Positions 1-8,420 of a stretch of DNA of 64,000 nt are shown here, piece after piece. The stretch's first letter is position 1; every line of letters begins with the position of its first letter. The translations under genes and the position numbers were made by a program. The notes under the pieces are model-generated. The model saw only the letters and a list, made by a program, of their open reading frames with translations, was not told the DNA's origin and searched no databases. This DNA is from Veillonella sp. GTDB taxonomy: Bacteria > Bacillota > Negativicutes > Veillonellales > Veillonellaceae. Location of the stretch: the NCBI RefSeq assembly GCF_018364065.1, contig NZ_JAGZMO010000002.1, positions 1 to 64,000 on the forward strand, given 5' to 3'.

Positions 1-348
1 AGTCTGAGCCATAGGGCCGTCAGTTGCAGCGATAACCAAGATAGCGCCGTCCATCTGAGCAGCACCGGTGATCATGTTTTTAACATAGTCAGCATGGCCT
101 GGGCAGTCAACGTGTGCGTAGTGACGTTTGTCAGTTTCATATTCTACGTGTGCAGTGTTGATTGTGATACCGCGTTCACGTTCTTCTGGAGCTTTGTCAA
201 TCATGCTGTAGTCTTGGAACTGAGCTTTGCCCTGTTCTGCAAGAACTTTAGTGATTGCAGCTGTAAGAGTAGTTTTACCATGGTCAACGTGACCGATAGT
301 ACCGATGTTAACATGCGGTTTAGTACGTTCAAATTTTGCTTTTGCCAT
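1..348 (-). CDS. tuf: Elongation factor Tu, N-terminal part (runs off the window)
   Basis: GTP-binding factor that delivers aminoacyl-tRNA to the ribosomal A site in the cytoplasm. Only the first 116 codons are inside the window; the C-terminal part lies beyond position 1. The protein opens MAKAKFERTKPHVNIGTIG and shows the P-loop GHVDHGKT (about residues 19-26), the switch I segment RGITINTAHVEY and the DCPGHADYV G3 motif. The ATG at 348 is preceded by GGGAGGA. It follows fusA by 57 nt, the usual end of the str operon (rpsL-rpsG-fusA-tuf). Identity is not in doubt; whether a second tuf copy exists cannot be seen here. Confidence 0.97.
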   Translation of the reverse strand, partial: MAKAKFERTKPHVNIGTIGHVDHGKTTLTAAITKVLAEQGKAQFQDYSMIDKAPEERERGITINTAHVEYETDKRHYAHVDCPGHADYVKNMITGAAQMDGAILVIAATDGPMAQT

Positions 349-405
349 TTTGAATTGTCCTCCCGGATAATTAAAATTCTAATTTATTCTGTTAACCCTT
401 AGGGA

Positions 406-2481
406 TTAGCCATTTTTCTTAGCTTGAATTTCTTCAGCTATTTTCTTAGGTACTTCTTCGTAATGATCAACTGTCATGGAGTAGTTACCGCGACCTTGAG
501 TCTTGGAACGAAGATCAGTTGCATAACCGAACATTTCGCTCAATGGAACGAATGCTTTGATATGCTGGCTGCCGTTGCGAGCTTCCATACCTTCCATGCG
601 GCCACGACGGGAGTTCAAGTCACCGATTACGTCGCCCATGTATTCTTCAGGCACGTCTACTTCAACTGCCATGTATGGTTCTAAGAGAACCGGATCAGCT
701 TTACGAGCACCTTCTTTGAAGCCCATGGAGCCGGCAATTTTGAAGGCCATTTCAGAGGAGTCAACATCATGGTAGGAACCGTCAAATACGATTACTTTGA
801 TGTCAACCATTGGATAACCTGCAACTACGCCTGCTTCCATCGCTTCTTTAACACCGTTCTCAACAGGACCGATGTATTCGCGAGGAATTGCACCACCAAC
901 GATTTTGTTTTCGAATTCGAAACCTGCGCCTGGTTCTTGAGGAATTAATTCCAACCAGCAATCACCGTATTGACCGCGACCACCGGACTGACGTACGAAT
1001 TTACCTTGAGCTTTAACAGATTTACGAATAGTTTCGCGGTAAGCAACTTGAGGTTTACCTACGTTACATTCTACTTTGAACTCACGGTTCATACGGTCAA
1101 CGATGATGTCAAGGTGAAGCTCACCCATACCGGAGATGATTGTTTGACCGGTTTCTTCATCTGTACGGACTTTGAAAGTTGGATCTTCTTCAGCCAAACG
1201 GGCTAAAGCGATACCCATTTTTTCTTGGTCCGCTTTTGTTTTAGGTTCAACAGCTACGGAGATAACCGGTTCAGGGAATTCCATGGATTCAAGAATTACT
1301 GGAGCCTTGTCATCACAGAGTGTGTCGCCTGTAGTAGTATCTTTCAAACCTACGGCAGCAGCGATGTCACCGGAGTAAACACGGTCAATTTCCTTACGGT
1401 CATTGGCGTGCATCTGAAGGATACGACCAATACGTTCTTTCTTACCTTTTGTGGAGTTGAACACGTAAGAACCGGATTCTAAGGAACCGGAGTATACGCG
1501 GAAGAACGCTAATTTACCAACATAAGGGTCAGCCATGATTTTGAAAGCCAATGCGGAGAATGGTTCAGTATCGGATGCAGGGCGAGTTTCTTCAGCGCCT
1601 GTATCTGGGTTAACACCTTTGATGGCCGGAATATCAAGTGGAGATGGCATGTAGTCAATAACTGCATCCAACAACATCTGTACACCTTTGTTTTTGTAAG
1701 AAGAACCGCAAAGTACAGGGAACAATTTGTTTTCACAAACTGCTTTACGAAGACCTGCTTTAAGTTCTTCCAAGGAAAGTTCTTCACCTTCCAAGTATTT
1801 CATCATAATGTCGTCATCAGCTTCTGCGATAGCATCAACTAACATTTCACGACGAGCATTAGCAACTTCTTCATACTCAGCAGGAATATCAGTAATTTCG
1901 TACTCTTTACCGTCATCACTGATGTAGATTTCCGCTTTCATAGTCATCAAGTCGATGATACCTTTGAAAGTATCTTCGGCGCCGATTGGCACTTGAAGAG
2001 CTACGCTGTTTGCACCAAGGCGTTCTTTCATCATGTCTACCACACGGAAGAAATCAGCACCTACAGTATCCATCTTATTTACATAAGCGATACGAGGTAC
2101 GCCGTAAGTAGAAGCCTGACGCCATACAGTTTCAGACTGTGGTTCAACGCCACCTTTAGCACTGAAAACAGCTACGGAACCATCAAGTACACGCAACGAA
2201 CGTTCTACTTCTACAGTGAAGTCAACGTGACCAGGAGTATCGATGATATTGATGCGATGGTCTTTCCAGTGACAAGTTGTAGCAGCGGATGTGATAGTGA
2301 TACCACGTTCCTGCTCTTGTTCCATCCAGTCCATTGTCGCAGCGCCTTCATGTACTTCACCAATCTTGTGAACTCGGCCTGTGTAGTAAAGAATACGTTC
2401 CGTTGTGGTCGTCTTACCAGCATCGATGTGAGCCATGATACCGATATTACGAGTTTTCTCTAAAGAAAATTCTCTTGCCAC
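406..2481 (-). CDS. fusA: Elongation factor G
   Basis: Translational GTPase catalysing ribosome translocation and, with RRF, ribosome recycling. About 691 residues, normal for bacterial EF-G. G1 AHIDAGKTTTTE lies near residues 17-28, followed by G2 RGITITSAATT, G3 DTPGHVDFT and G4 NKMD; domains II-V follow, with GMGELHLDI and the C-terminal EMFGYATDLRS region. I place the start at the GTG at 2481, giving MAREFSLEKTRN as in Bacillus-type EF-G, because GAGGAG sits 8 nt upstream. A GTG three codons earlier abuts that Shine-Dalgarno and is unlikely. It lies 22 nt downstream of rpsG in the str operon. Confidence 0.97.
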   Translation of the reverse strand: MAREFSLEKTRNIGIMAHIDAGKTTTTERILYYTGRVHKIGEVHEGAATMDWMEQEQERGITITSAATTCHWKDHRINIIDTPGHVDFTVEVERSLRVLDGSVAVFSAKGGVEPQSETVWRQASTYGVPRIAYVNKMDTVGADFFRVVDMMKERLGANSVALQVPIGAEDTFKGIIDLMTMKAEIYISDDGKEYEITDIPAEYEEVANARREMLVDAIAEADDDIMMKYLEGEELSLEELKAGLRKAVCENKLFPVLCGSSYKNKGVQMLLDAVIDYMPSPLDIPAIKGVNPDTGAEETRPASDTEPFSALAFKIMADPYVGKLAFFRVYSGSLESGSYVFNSTKGKKERIGRILQMHANDRKEIDRVYSGDIAAAVGLKDTTTGDTLCDDKAPVILESMEFPEPVISVAVEPKTKADQEKMGIALARLAEEDPTFKVRTDEETGQTIISGMGELHLDIIVDRMNREFKVECNVGKPQVAYRETIRKSVKAQGKFVRQSGGRGQYGDCWLELIPQEPGAGFEFENKIVGGAIPREYIGPVENGVKEAMEAGVVAGYPMVDIKVIVFDGSYHDVDSSEMAFKIAGSMGFKEGARKADPVLLEPYMAVEVDVPEEYMGDVIGDLNSRRGRMEGMEARNGSQHIKAFVPLSEMFGYATDLRSKTQGRGNYSMTVDHYEEVPKKIAEEIQAKKNG

Positions 2482-2503
2482 GAATGTCACTCCTCTTAAC
2501 TAA

Positions 2504-2974
2504 TTACCAACGATAATGAGCAAATGCCTTATTGGCTTCTGCCATTTTATGAGTATCATCTTTTTTCTTAATAGCTGCGCCAGTGTTATTGAACGCATCC
2601 ATTAATTCACCAGCTAAGCGTTCTTTCATGGTACGTTCGCCGCGAAGACGAGCATAGTTTACCATCCAACGAATACCTAAAGTCTGACGACGATCGGCAC
2701 GAACTTCAACTGGTACTTGGTAGTTAGCACCACCGATACGGCGAGCGCGAACTTCCAATACAGGCATTACATTTTTTAAAGCCTGATCAAAAACTTCCAT
2801 TGGGTCTTGACCCATTTTAGAACGAATAATTTCAAATGCATCATATACGATAGTTTCGGCTACGCCTTTTTTGCCATCGTACATAACTTTGTTAATGAAG
2901 CGTGTAACTAATTTGCTGTTGTACACCGGATCTGGAAGTACATCACGCTTCAACACAGGGCCTTTTCTTGGCAT
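2504..2974 (-). CDS. rpsG: 30S ribosomal protein S7
   Basis: Small-subunit protein that nucleates assembly of the 16S rRNA 3' domain and lies near the E site. At 156 residues it has the normal bacterial length. It begins MPRKGPVLKRDVLPDPVYNS and contains the conserved KVMYDGKKGVAE and RRIGGANYQVPVEV segments and the C-terminal KKDDTHKMAEANKAFAHYRW. The ATG at 2974 has GAGGAGG upstream. It lies between rpsL and fusA in canonical str-operon order. Confidence 0.97.
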   Translation of the reverse strand: MPRKGPVLKRDVLPDPVYNSKLVTRFINKVMYDGKKGVAETIVYDAFEIIRSKMGQDPMEVFDQALKNVMPVLEVRARRIGGANYQVPVEVRADRRQTLGIRWMVNYARLRGERTMKERLAGELMDAFNNTGAAIKKKDDTHKMAEANKAFAHYRW

Positions 2975-3022
2975 GTTAGTTTCCTCCTCTACGATGTGTG
3001 ATTACAATGTTTTTAGCTATAA

Positions 3023-3397
3023 TTATTTCTTAGCTTTTTTAGCGCCATACTTGGAACGACTCTGCATACGGTTTTGTACGCCAGCTGTATCCAATGCACC
3101 GCGAACAATGTGATAACGCACACCTGGTAAGTCTTTAACACGACCACCTCTGATAAGTACTACACTGTGTTCCTGTAAATTGTGACCAATGCCTGGGATA
3201 TATGCAGTTACTTCAATAGCGTTTGTCAAACGAACACGGGCAACTTTACGAAGCGCGGAGTTCGGTTTCTTTGGAGTAGCTGTATATACACGAGTACATA
3301 CACCACGTTTCTGCGGACTTTCTTTAAGTGCAGGAGCGTCGGATTTTCTAGTCAAAGTTTGACGGCCTTTGCGTACTAACTGGTTAATTGTTGGCAT
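3023..3397 (-). CDS. rpsL: 30S ribosomal protein S12
   Basis: Decoding-centre protein of the small subunit, 124 residues. The start is the ATG at 3397 (MPTINQLVRKGRQTLTRK), preceded by an excellent GGAAAGGAGGTGCC; an upstream in-frame extension has no such site. The streptomycin-relevant segments PKKPNSALRKVARVRLTN and GGRVKDLPGVRYHIVRG carry the wild-type lysines (the K42/K87 equivalents), so no classical rpsL resistance substitution is present. It is preceded by the L7Ae-type gene, a common Firmicute arrangement. Confidence 0.97.
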   Translation of the reverse strand: MPTINQLVRKGRQTLTRKSDAPALKESPQKRGVCTRVYTATPKKPNSALRKVARVRLTNAIEVTAYIPGIGHNLQEHSVVLIRGGRVKDLPGVRYHIVRGALDTAGVQNRMQSRSKYGAKKAKK

Positions 3398-3474
3398 ATG
3401 GGCACCTCCTTTCCAAACATTTAGATTTATAATTGATCTGTCACCGCAAAGTGCGGCGTCAGATATTACCAAGT

Positions 3475-3720
3475 TTATCGAAGTACTCCAACAGCAGCGG
3501 CTTTCACTTTAATCTTGCCGGCTTTACCGAGCTCTTCCATGGAATACTCCTGGTTGATTGGCACGCCGTTGGCTTCACAAAGTTCTATAATCGGTAAAAT
3601 CACTCGATCATCGCTGTTATTGGCAACAAATACCATATCTACTTCGCCACGAGCGATTGCTTTCGCTGTCTGTTTGGCTCCGATTGTCTTGTTGGCAGTT
3701 GTTAAACGCTCAATTTCCAT
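3475..3720 (-). CDS. L7Ae/L30e-type ribosomal protein (YbxF-like)
   Basis: Small RNA-binding protein of the L7Ae/L30e/S12e family, 81 residues. In Firmicutes such a gene sits between rpoC and rpsL; the Bacillus homologue YbxF binds kink-turns. Visible features are the NKTIGAKQTAKAIARGEVDMVFVANNSDD core and the SMEELGKAGKIKVKAAAVGVL C-terminus of the family. I start it at the ATG at 3720 (MEIERLTTAN) because GAGGAG sits 7 nt upstream; a TTG five codons earlier would overlap that site. First gene of the str operon here, transcribed from the promoter at 3781-3809. Its exact RNA target is unknown. Confidence 0.85.
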   Translation of the reverse strand: MEIERLTTANKTIGAKQTAKAIARGEVDMVFVANNSDDRVILPIIELCEANGVPINQEYSMEELGKAGKIKVKAAAVGVLR

Positions 3721-3780
3721 CTTTGTACTCCTCAATATTTTTTCGCACTCAAAAGCATACTGCTCCCTGAGCGCTATATC

Positions 3781-3809
3781 AGTTTATCATTTCTCCAAAG
3801 GGGTGTCAA
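3781..3809 (-). promoter_or_regulatory. Sigma-70 promoter of the str operon
   Basis: On the minus strand, TTGACA (3804-3809) is separated by exactly 17 nt from TAAACT (3781-3786), about 60 nt upstream of the L7Ae-type start. It would drive L7Ae-rpsL-rpsG-fusA-tuf independently of rpoBC, consistent with a rpoC terminator further upstream. Confidence 0.75.
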
Positions 3810-3995
3810 CACTTTTTATAGCAAAAAACGCTTGAAATATCGGCGTTTTATATGTACACGTATCCGTGTGTACAAAAACGTTTTCATTTTGCATATTTCT
3901 CAAATTTTTATACAGATATAGCCGTATTTTTCGACTTTTTATACATCGTCAACTTTCAATTGCAAAATTAGCATAAATAATTTGTCAATTTTATA

Positions 3996-4034
3996 TAAAA
4001 AGAGGCTGTTTTTATTTTACAAAACAGCCTCTCA
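3996..4034 (-). terminator. Rho-independent terminator after rpoC
   Basis: On the minus strand GAGAGGCTGTTTT pairs with AAAACAGCCTCTTT around a short A/T loop, followed by a U-rich run. It lies about 150 nt after the rpoC stop and separates rpoBC from the str operon. Positions 3810-3995 between it and the str promoter hold AT-rich sequence in which I see nothing else. Confidence 0.8.
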
Positions 4035-4185
4035 TTACATATTTACTATTATACGGATACACTTAAAACAGAAAACTATTACAGAGCACTATATATAGTA
4101 TTAATTATATAGTACGACAGAAACACTATAAGGAGGCAGCGACTTCGAAAAGTCACCGCTCACTTATGTAAACGCAGTGTAATAA

Positions 4186-7100
4186 TTATTCCCCTGCTTC
4201 TACTGTTTCAATCATATTTTCAATGTTAGGTTCTTTTTTTACAACCTTAATCTTACGGTAGCGACTCATACCGGTACCGGCAGGAATCAATTTACCGATG
4301 ATAACGTTTTCTTTAAGACCTAACAATGGATCGATCTTACCTTTAATAGCAGCGTCAGTTAACACGCGAGTTGTTTCCTGGAAGGATGCGGCAGACAAGA
4401 AGCTGTCTGTAGCAAGAGCCGCTTTCGTAATACCGAGAAGAATACGTTTGCCTGTAGCCGGTTTTTTACCGTTAAGTACTAAGCGGCGGTTTTCTTCGTC
4501 AAAGGTATTAACGTCGATAGGATCGCCAGGTAACAAGTCAGCATCGCCCGCTTCTTCAACTTTAACTTTATGAAGCATTTGACGAACAATAACTTCAATG
4601 TGTTTATCGTTGATTTCTACACCTTGAGATTTATATACTTTCTGTACTTCATATACAAGGTAGCGCTGCGTTGCTTCTGTACCCATTACGCGCATAATGT
4701 CGTGTGGGTTGATGGAACCTTCTGTCAAACGGGCGCCAAGTTTTACAACGTCGCCGTCGCGTACAATAATACGGGCACCGTAAGGAATGAGGTAATCGTG
4801 TTCTACCCCTTCACTGTCAGTTACCAATACTGTGTTAGTACCTTTCTTGGAGTCGTTAGGTACTACGCGCACAGAACCTTCTACTTCACTGATGATGGCA
4901 TGACGTTTAGGACGACGTGCTTCGAACAATTCTTCGACACGTGGAAGACCCTGAGTGATGTCATCACCGGCAACCCCGCCGGTATGGAACGTACGCATTG
5001 TAAGCTGTGTACCCGGTTCACCGATAGACTGAGCCGCAATAATACCTACAGCTTCACCTACCTGAACCTGGTTGCCTGTACCGAGGTCACGGCCGTAACA
5101 CTTCATACATACGCCATAAGGGGAACGACAAGTCAATACGGAACGAATCTTAACTGTTTCGTAGTGTTTAACTACTTCATCAGCCAATTCTTCAGTGATT
5201 TCACCGTTAAGTGGAACGATGACTTCACCGGTTTCCTTATTGATTAATTCTTCCGCTGCTGTACGGCCCACAATACAATCTTTAAGAGGTTCGATAATAC
5301 CGGAACCTTCCACGATAGCTTCTACTTCGATACCGTGAATATCGTTGTTGCGAACTTGTACTTCCTTCACGTCGCTGTCGAGAATAGCTTCGATGCCTTC
5401 TTCGGTCAATGCGCTGTGTGCAGGGAAGATTTCACGGCCTTCGCTGTCTACAACAGCGTTTACCGTATCTTTGCCAAGCATGTTATGAATCATAGTTTCG
5501 CGTAAAGTCTGACGAATTTCTTCATCGGATTCACCTAAACTGATTTTTTGTACAAGGTTGGAGTGGTTAATATCGCTGTCGCTGCCAAGATGTGCACCGC
5601 GAAGAGCAATATCGCTCACTTTGTGATCAGCTAATACCATAAGGTCTGCTTCGGAAAGGATAGTTTCACCTTCAAGCAATAATTCGCCTGTTGCAGGATC
5701 CACTACGTCTTTGTCGAGAACGCGGCCGATCAATTTATCTTTAAGAAGGATTAATGCCTGACGAGGAGAACTTGCCAAACGAGCACGTTCACGCACCAAG
5801 TCAATGCCCACTACGTCGCAGTCTTCTTCACGAACGATAACGTCCTGAGAAACGTCTACGAGACGACGGGTCAAGTAACCGGAGTCAGCTGTACGGAGCG
5901 CCGTATCGGCCAAACCTTTACGAGCACCATGGCTGGATGTAAAGTAATCCAATACAGTAAGACCTTCTTTGAAGTTTGCTTTGATTGGTAAGTCGATGAT
6001 TCGACCGGATGGGTCGGCCATCAAACCACGCATACCGGCAAGCTGACGAATCTGTTGCTTATTACCACGGGCACCGGAGATCGCCATCATGTATACCGGG
6101 TTGAAACCTTCCTGGTCGCGCATCATTGTATCCATCATGGCATCGGTTACATCTTCTGTAGCCTGAGTCCACAATTGGATAGTTTTACGATAACGTTCGT
6201 CTTCGGACATGTGACCACGACGATATAGACGAGATACTTTTTCTACGTCTTCATCGGCCTTCTGTAAAATACCGGCTTTTTCAACAGGTACTTTAATGTC
6301 CGCAATGGCGATAGTCATACCGGCACGACGAGCATAGGAGTAACCGAGGGATTTTACGCGGTCAAGAAGTTCAGCTGTTTTTTCGTTGCCGAACAATTGG
6401 AAACATTGGTCAACCAATTTACCAACCATTTTCTTGTCCATAACGCGGCCCAATGTGTAGTGGCCGTCTTCCTGTTTTTCGTACTGACGAAGTTCAGGAT
6501 ATAACGCGTTATTGAAAATGAGGCGGCCTGCTGTTGTTTCTACGCGGCCATGACCTTCTTCACGGATGTACAATACGTCCTGAAGTCCAATAACACCGGA
6601 ATCATAAGCAAGCATAACTTCATCATAGTTTGCGAAGTATTTTGCATGTTCTTTTGTATGTTGACGTACTACGGTTAAGTAGTATGTACCCAAGATCATA
6701 TCCTGAGATGGAACCGCAACCGGTTTACCGTCTTTAGTGGATAAGATGTTGTGAGAAGACAACATGAGCGTACGCGCTTCAGATTGTGCTTCTACGGAAA
6801 GTGGCAAGTGACAGGCCATCTGGTCACCGTCGAAGTCGGCGTTGAACGCTGTACATACTAACGGATGAAGTTTAATGGCACGGCCTTCCCAAAGGATTGG
6901 TTCGAACGCCTGAATACCTAAACGGTGCAATGTCGGTGCGCGGTTCAAGAGTACAGGATGTTCTTTGATAACTTCTTCCAAAGCTTCCCATACGCCGGCG
7001 CCGATGCGTTCAACTTGGCGTTTAGCCGCTTTAATGTTGCTTGCCTGGCCGCGTTCTACAAGGCGTTTCATAACGAAAGGCTTGAAGAGTTCGAGGGCCA

Positions 7101-8388
7101 TTTCTTTAGGCAAGCCGCATTGGTGCATTTTAAGTTCAGGACCAACTACGATAACGGAACGACCGGAATAGTCAACACGTTTACCCAAGAGGTTCTGACG
7201 GAAACGACCTTGTTTACCTTTAAGCATGTCGGACAGGGATTTCAATGGACGGTTGCCCGGACCTGTTACAGGACGGCCGCGACGACCATTGTCGATAAGA
7301 GCATCCACTGCTTCCTGAAGCATACGTTTTTCGTTGCGAACGATGATATCAGGAGCGCCTAAGTCAAGAAGGCGTTTCAAACGGTTATTACGGTTAATTA
7401 CACGACGATATAAGTCGTTCAAGTCGGAAGTGGCGAAACGACCGCCGTCGAGCTGAACCATAGGACGAAGTTCAGGTGGAATTACAGGGACTACATCCAT
7501 GATCATCCATTCCGGTTTGTTGCCGGACTGACGGAATGCTTCTACAACTTCAAGACGACGAACGGCACGCACTTTACGCTGACCGGATACAGTTTCCAAT
7601 TCGTTGCGAAGTTCAGCATTCAATGCATCAAGGTCAAGTTCGCTAAGAAGAGCCTTGATAGCTTCGGCGCCCATGTCGATACATACGAATTCCACTTCGT
7701 CAACAGCGCCAAGTTCAAAGCGTTCTTCACGAGTTAATTCTTCGTATACTTTTTCGTCTTCCGGTGTTTCAGTATCAGCTGCCAAACGTTCGTTAGCTGC
7801 TGTTTTGCGTTTAGCTTCTTCTACGATAGCCAAACGTTCACGGCGCTGAGCCACTGTTTCGATAACAATGTTCTTGCCGTTGATTTTATATTCTTCGTCG
7901 TTAAATTGCGCTTCATATTCTCTGAATTCAGTTTCAGATAAGAGTTGACGCTTCATAAGAGGCGTGTTGCCCGGGTCAACTACAATGTAAGCTGCAAAGT
8001 AGAGTACTCGTTCAAGAGAACGAGGGGATACGTCAAGGATCAATCCCATACGAGATGGGATCCCCTTGAAGTACCAAATATGAGACACAGGTGTAGCTAA
8101 TACAATGTGACCCATACGTTCGCGACGTACTTTAGCACGAGTTACTTCAACGCCGCATTTATCACACACAACCCCTTTATGGCGAATGCGCTTGTATTTA
8201 CCACAATGACATTCCCAGTCTTTGGTTGGCCCAAAAATACGCTCACAGAACAAGCCGTCTCGTTCCGGTTTCAGCGTACGATAGTTAATAGTTTCCGGCT
8301 TTTTAACTTCCCCGTAAGACCATTCTAAGATCTGTTCAGGCGAAGCCAAGCCGATTCGCATAGAATCGAATTCATTAACGTCTAGCAC
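4186..8388 (-). CDS. rpoC: DNA-directed RNA polymerase subunit beta'
   Basis: Largest RNA polymerase subunit, carrying the catalytic Mg2+ site; 1400 residues. The N-terminal zinc ribbon has cysteines at about 60, 62, 75 and 78. The catalytic NADFDGD motif is at about 516-522. A second zinc site includes CRSPYGVCMKC in the C-terminal third. Relative to the E. coli position of NADFDGD there is about 60 residues of extra sequence, mainly a charged stretch near residues 163-228. The start is a GTG at 8388 with GGGAG 8 nt upstream. It follows rpoB after about 30 nt and is terminated at 3996-4034. Confidence 0.98.
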   Translation of the reverse strand: MLDVNEFDSMRIGLASPEQILEWSYGEVKKPETINYRTLKPERDGLFCERIFGPTKDWECHCGKYKRIRHKGVVCDKCGVEVTRAKVRRERMGHIVLATPVSHIWYFKGIPSRMGLILDVSPRSLERVLYFAAYIVVDPGNTPLMKRQLLSETEFREYEAQFNDEEYKINGKNIVIETVAQRRERLAIVEEAKRKTAANERLAADTETPEDEKVYEELTREERFELGAVDEVEFVCIDMGAEAIKALLSELDLDALNAELRNELETVSGQRKVRAVRRLEVVEAFRQSGNKPEWMIMDVVPVIPPELRPMVQLDGGRFATSDLNDLYRRVINRNNRLKRLLDLGAPDIIVRNEKRMLQEAVDALIDNGRRGRPVTGPGNRPLKSLSDMLKGKQGRFRQNLLGKRVDYSGRSVIVVGPELKMHQCGLPKEMALELFKPFVMKRLVERGQASNIKAAKRQVERIGAGVWEALEEVIKEHPVLLNRAPTLHRLGIQAFEPILWEGRAIKLHPLVCTAFNADFDGDQMACHLPLSVEAQSEARTLMLSSHNILSTKDGKPVAVPSQDMILGTYYLTVVRQHTKEHAKYFANYDEVMLAYDSGVIGLQDVLYIREEGHGRVETTAGRLIFNNALYPELRQYEKQEDGHYTLGRVMDKKMVGKLVDQCFQLFGNEKTAELLDRVKSLGYSYARRAGMTIAIADIKVPVEKAGILQKADEDVEKVSRLYRRGHMSEDERYRKTIQLWTQATEDVTDAMMDTMMRDQEGFNPVYMMAISGARGNKQQIRQLAGMRGLMADPSGRIIDLPIKANFKEGLTVLDYFTSSHGARKGLADTALRTADSGYLTRRLVDVSQDVIVREEDCDVVGIDLVRERARLASSPRQALILLKDKLIGRVLDKDVVDPATGELLLEGETILSEADLMVLADHKVSDIALRGAHLGSDSDINHSNLVQKISLGESDEEIRQTLRETMIHNMLGKDTVNAVVDSEGREIFPAHSALTEEGIEAILDSDVKEVQVRNNDIHGIEVEAIVEGSGIIEPLKDCIVGRTAAEELINKETGEVIVPLNGEITEELADEVVKHYETVKIRSVLTCRSPYGVCMKCYGRDLGTGNQVQVGEAVGIIAAQSIGEPGTQLTMRTFHTGGVAGDDITQGLPRVEELFEARRPKRHAIISEVEGSVRVVPNDSKKGTNTVLVTDSEGVEHDYLIPYGARIIVRDGDVVKLGARLTEGSINPHDIMRVMGTEATQRYLVYEVQKVYKSQGVEINDKHIEVIVRQMLHKVKVEEAGDADLLPGDPIDVNTFDEENRRLVLNGKKPATGKRILLGITKAALATDSFLSAASFQETTRVLTDAAIKGKIDPLLGLKENVIIGKLIPAGTGMSRYRKIKVVKKEPNIENMIETVEAGE

Positions 8389-8420
8389 AAGTATCGCTCC
8401 CTTCTTTATGGATACTTAAA

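Noticed and set aside
4570..5247. Long plus-strand open frame inside rpoC
   Set aside because: It is antisense to a certain gene, lacks a ribosome-binding site and has no recognisable domain; GC-poor third positions of the real gene produce it. The same applies to the plus-strand frames inside rpoB and fusA.
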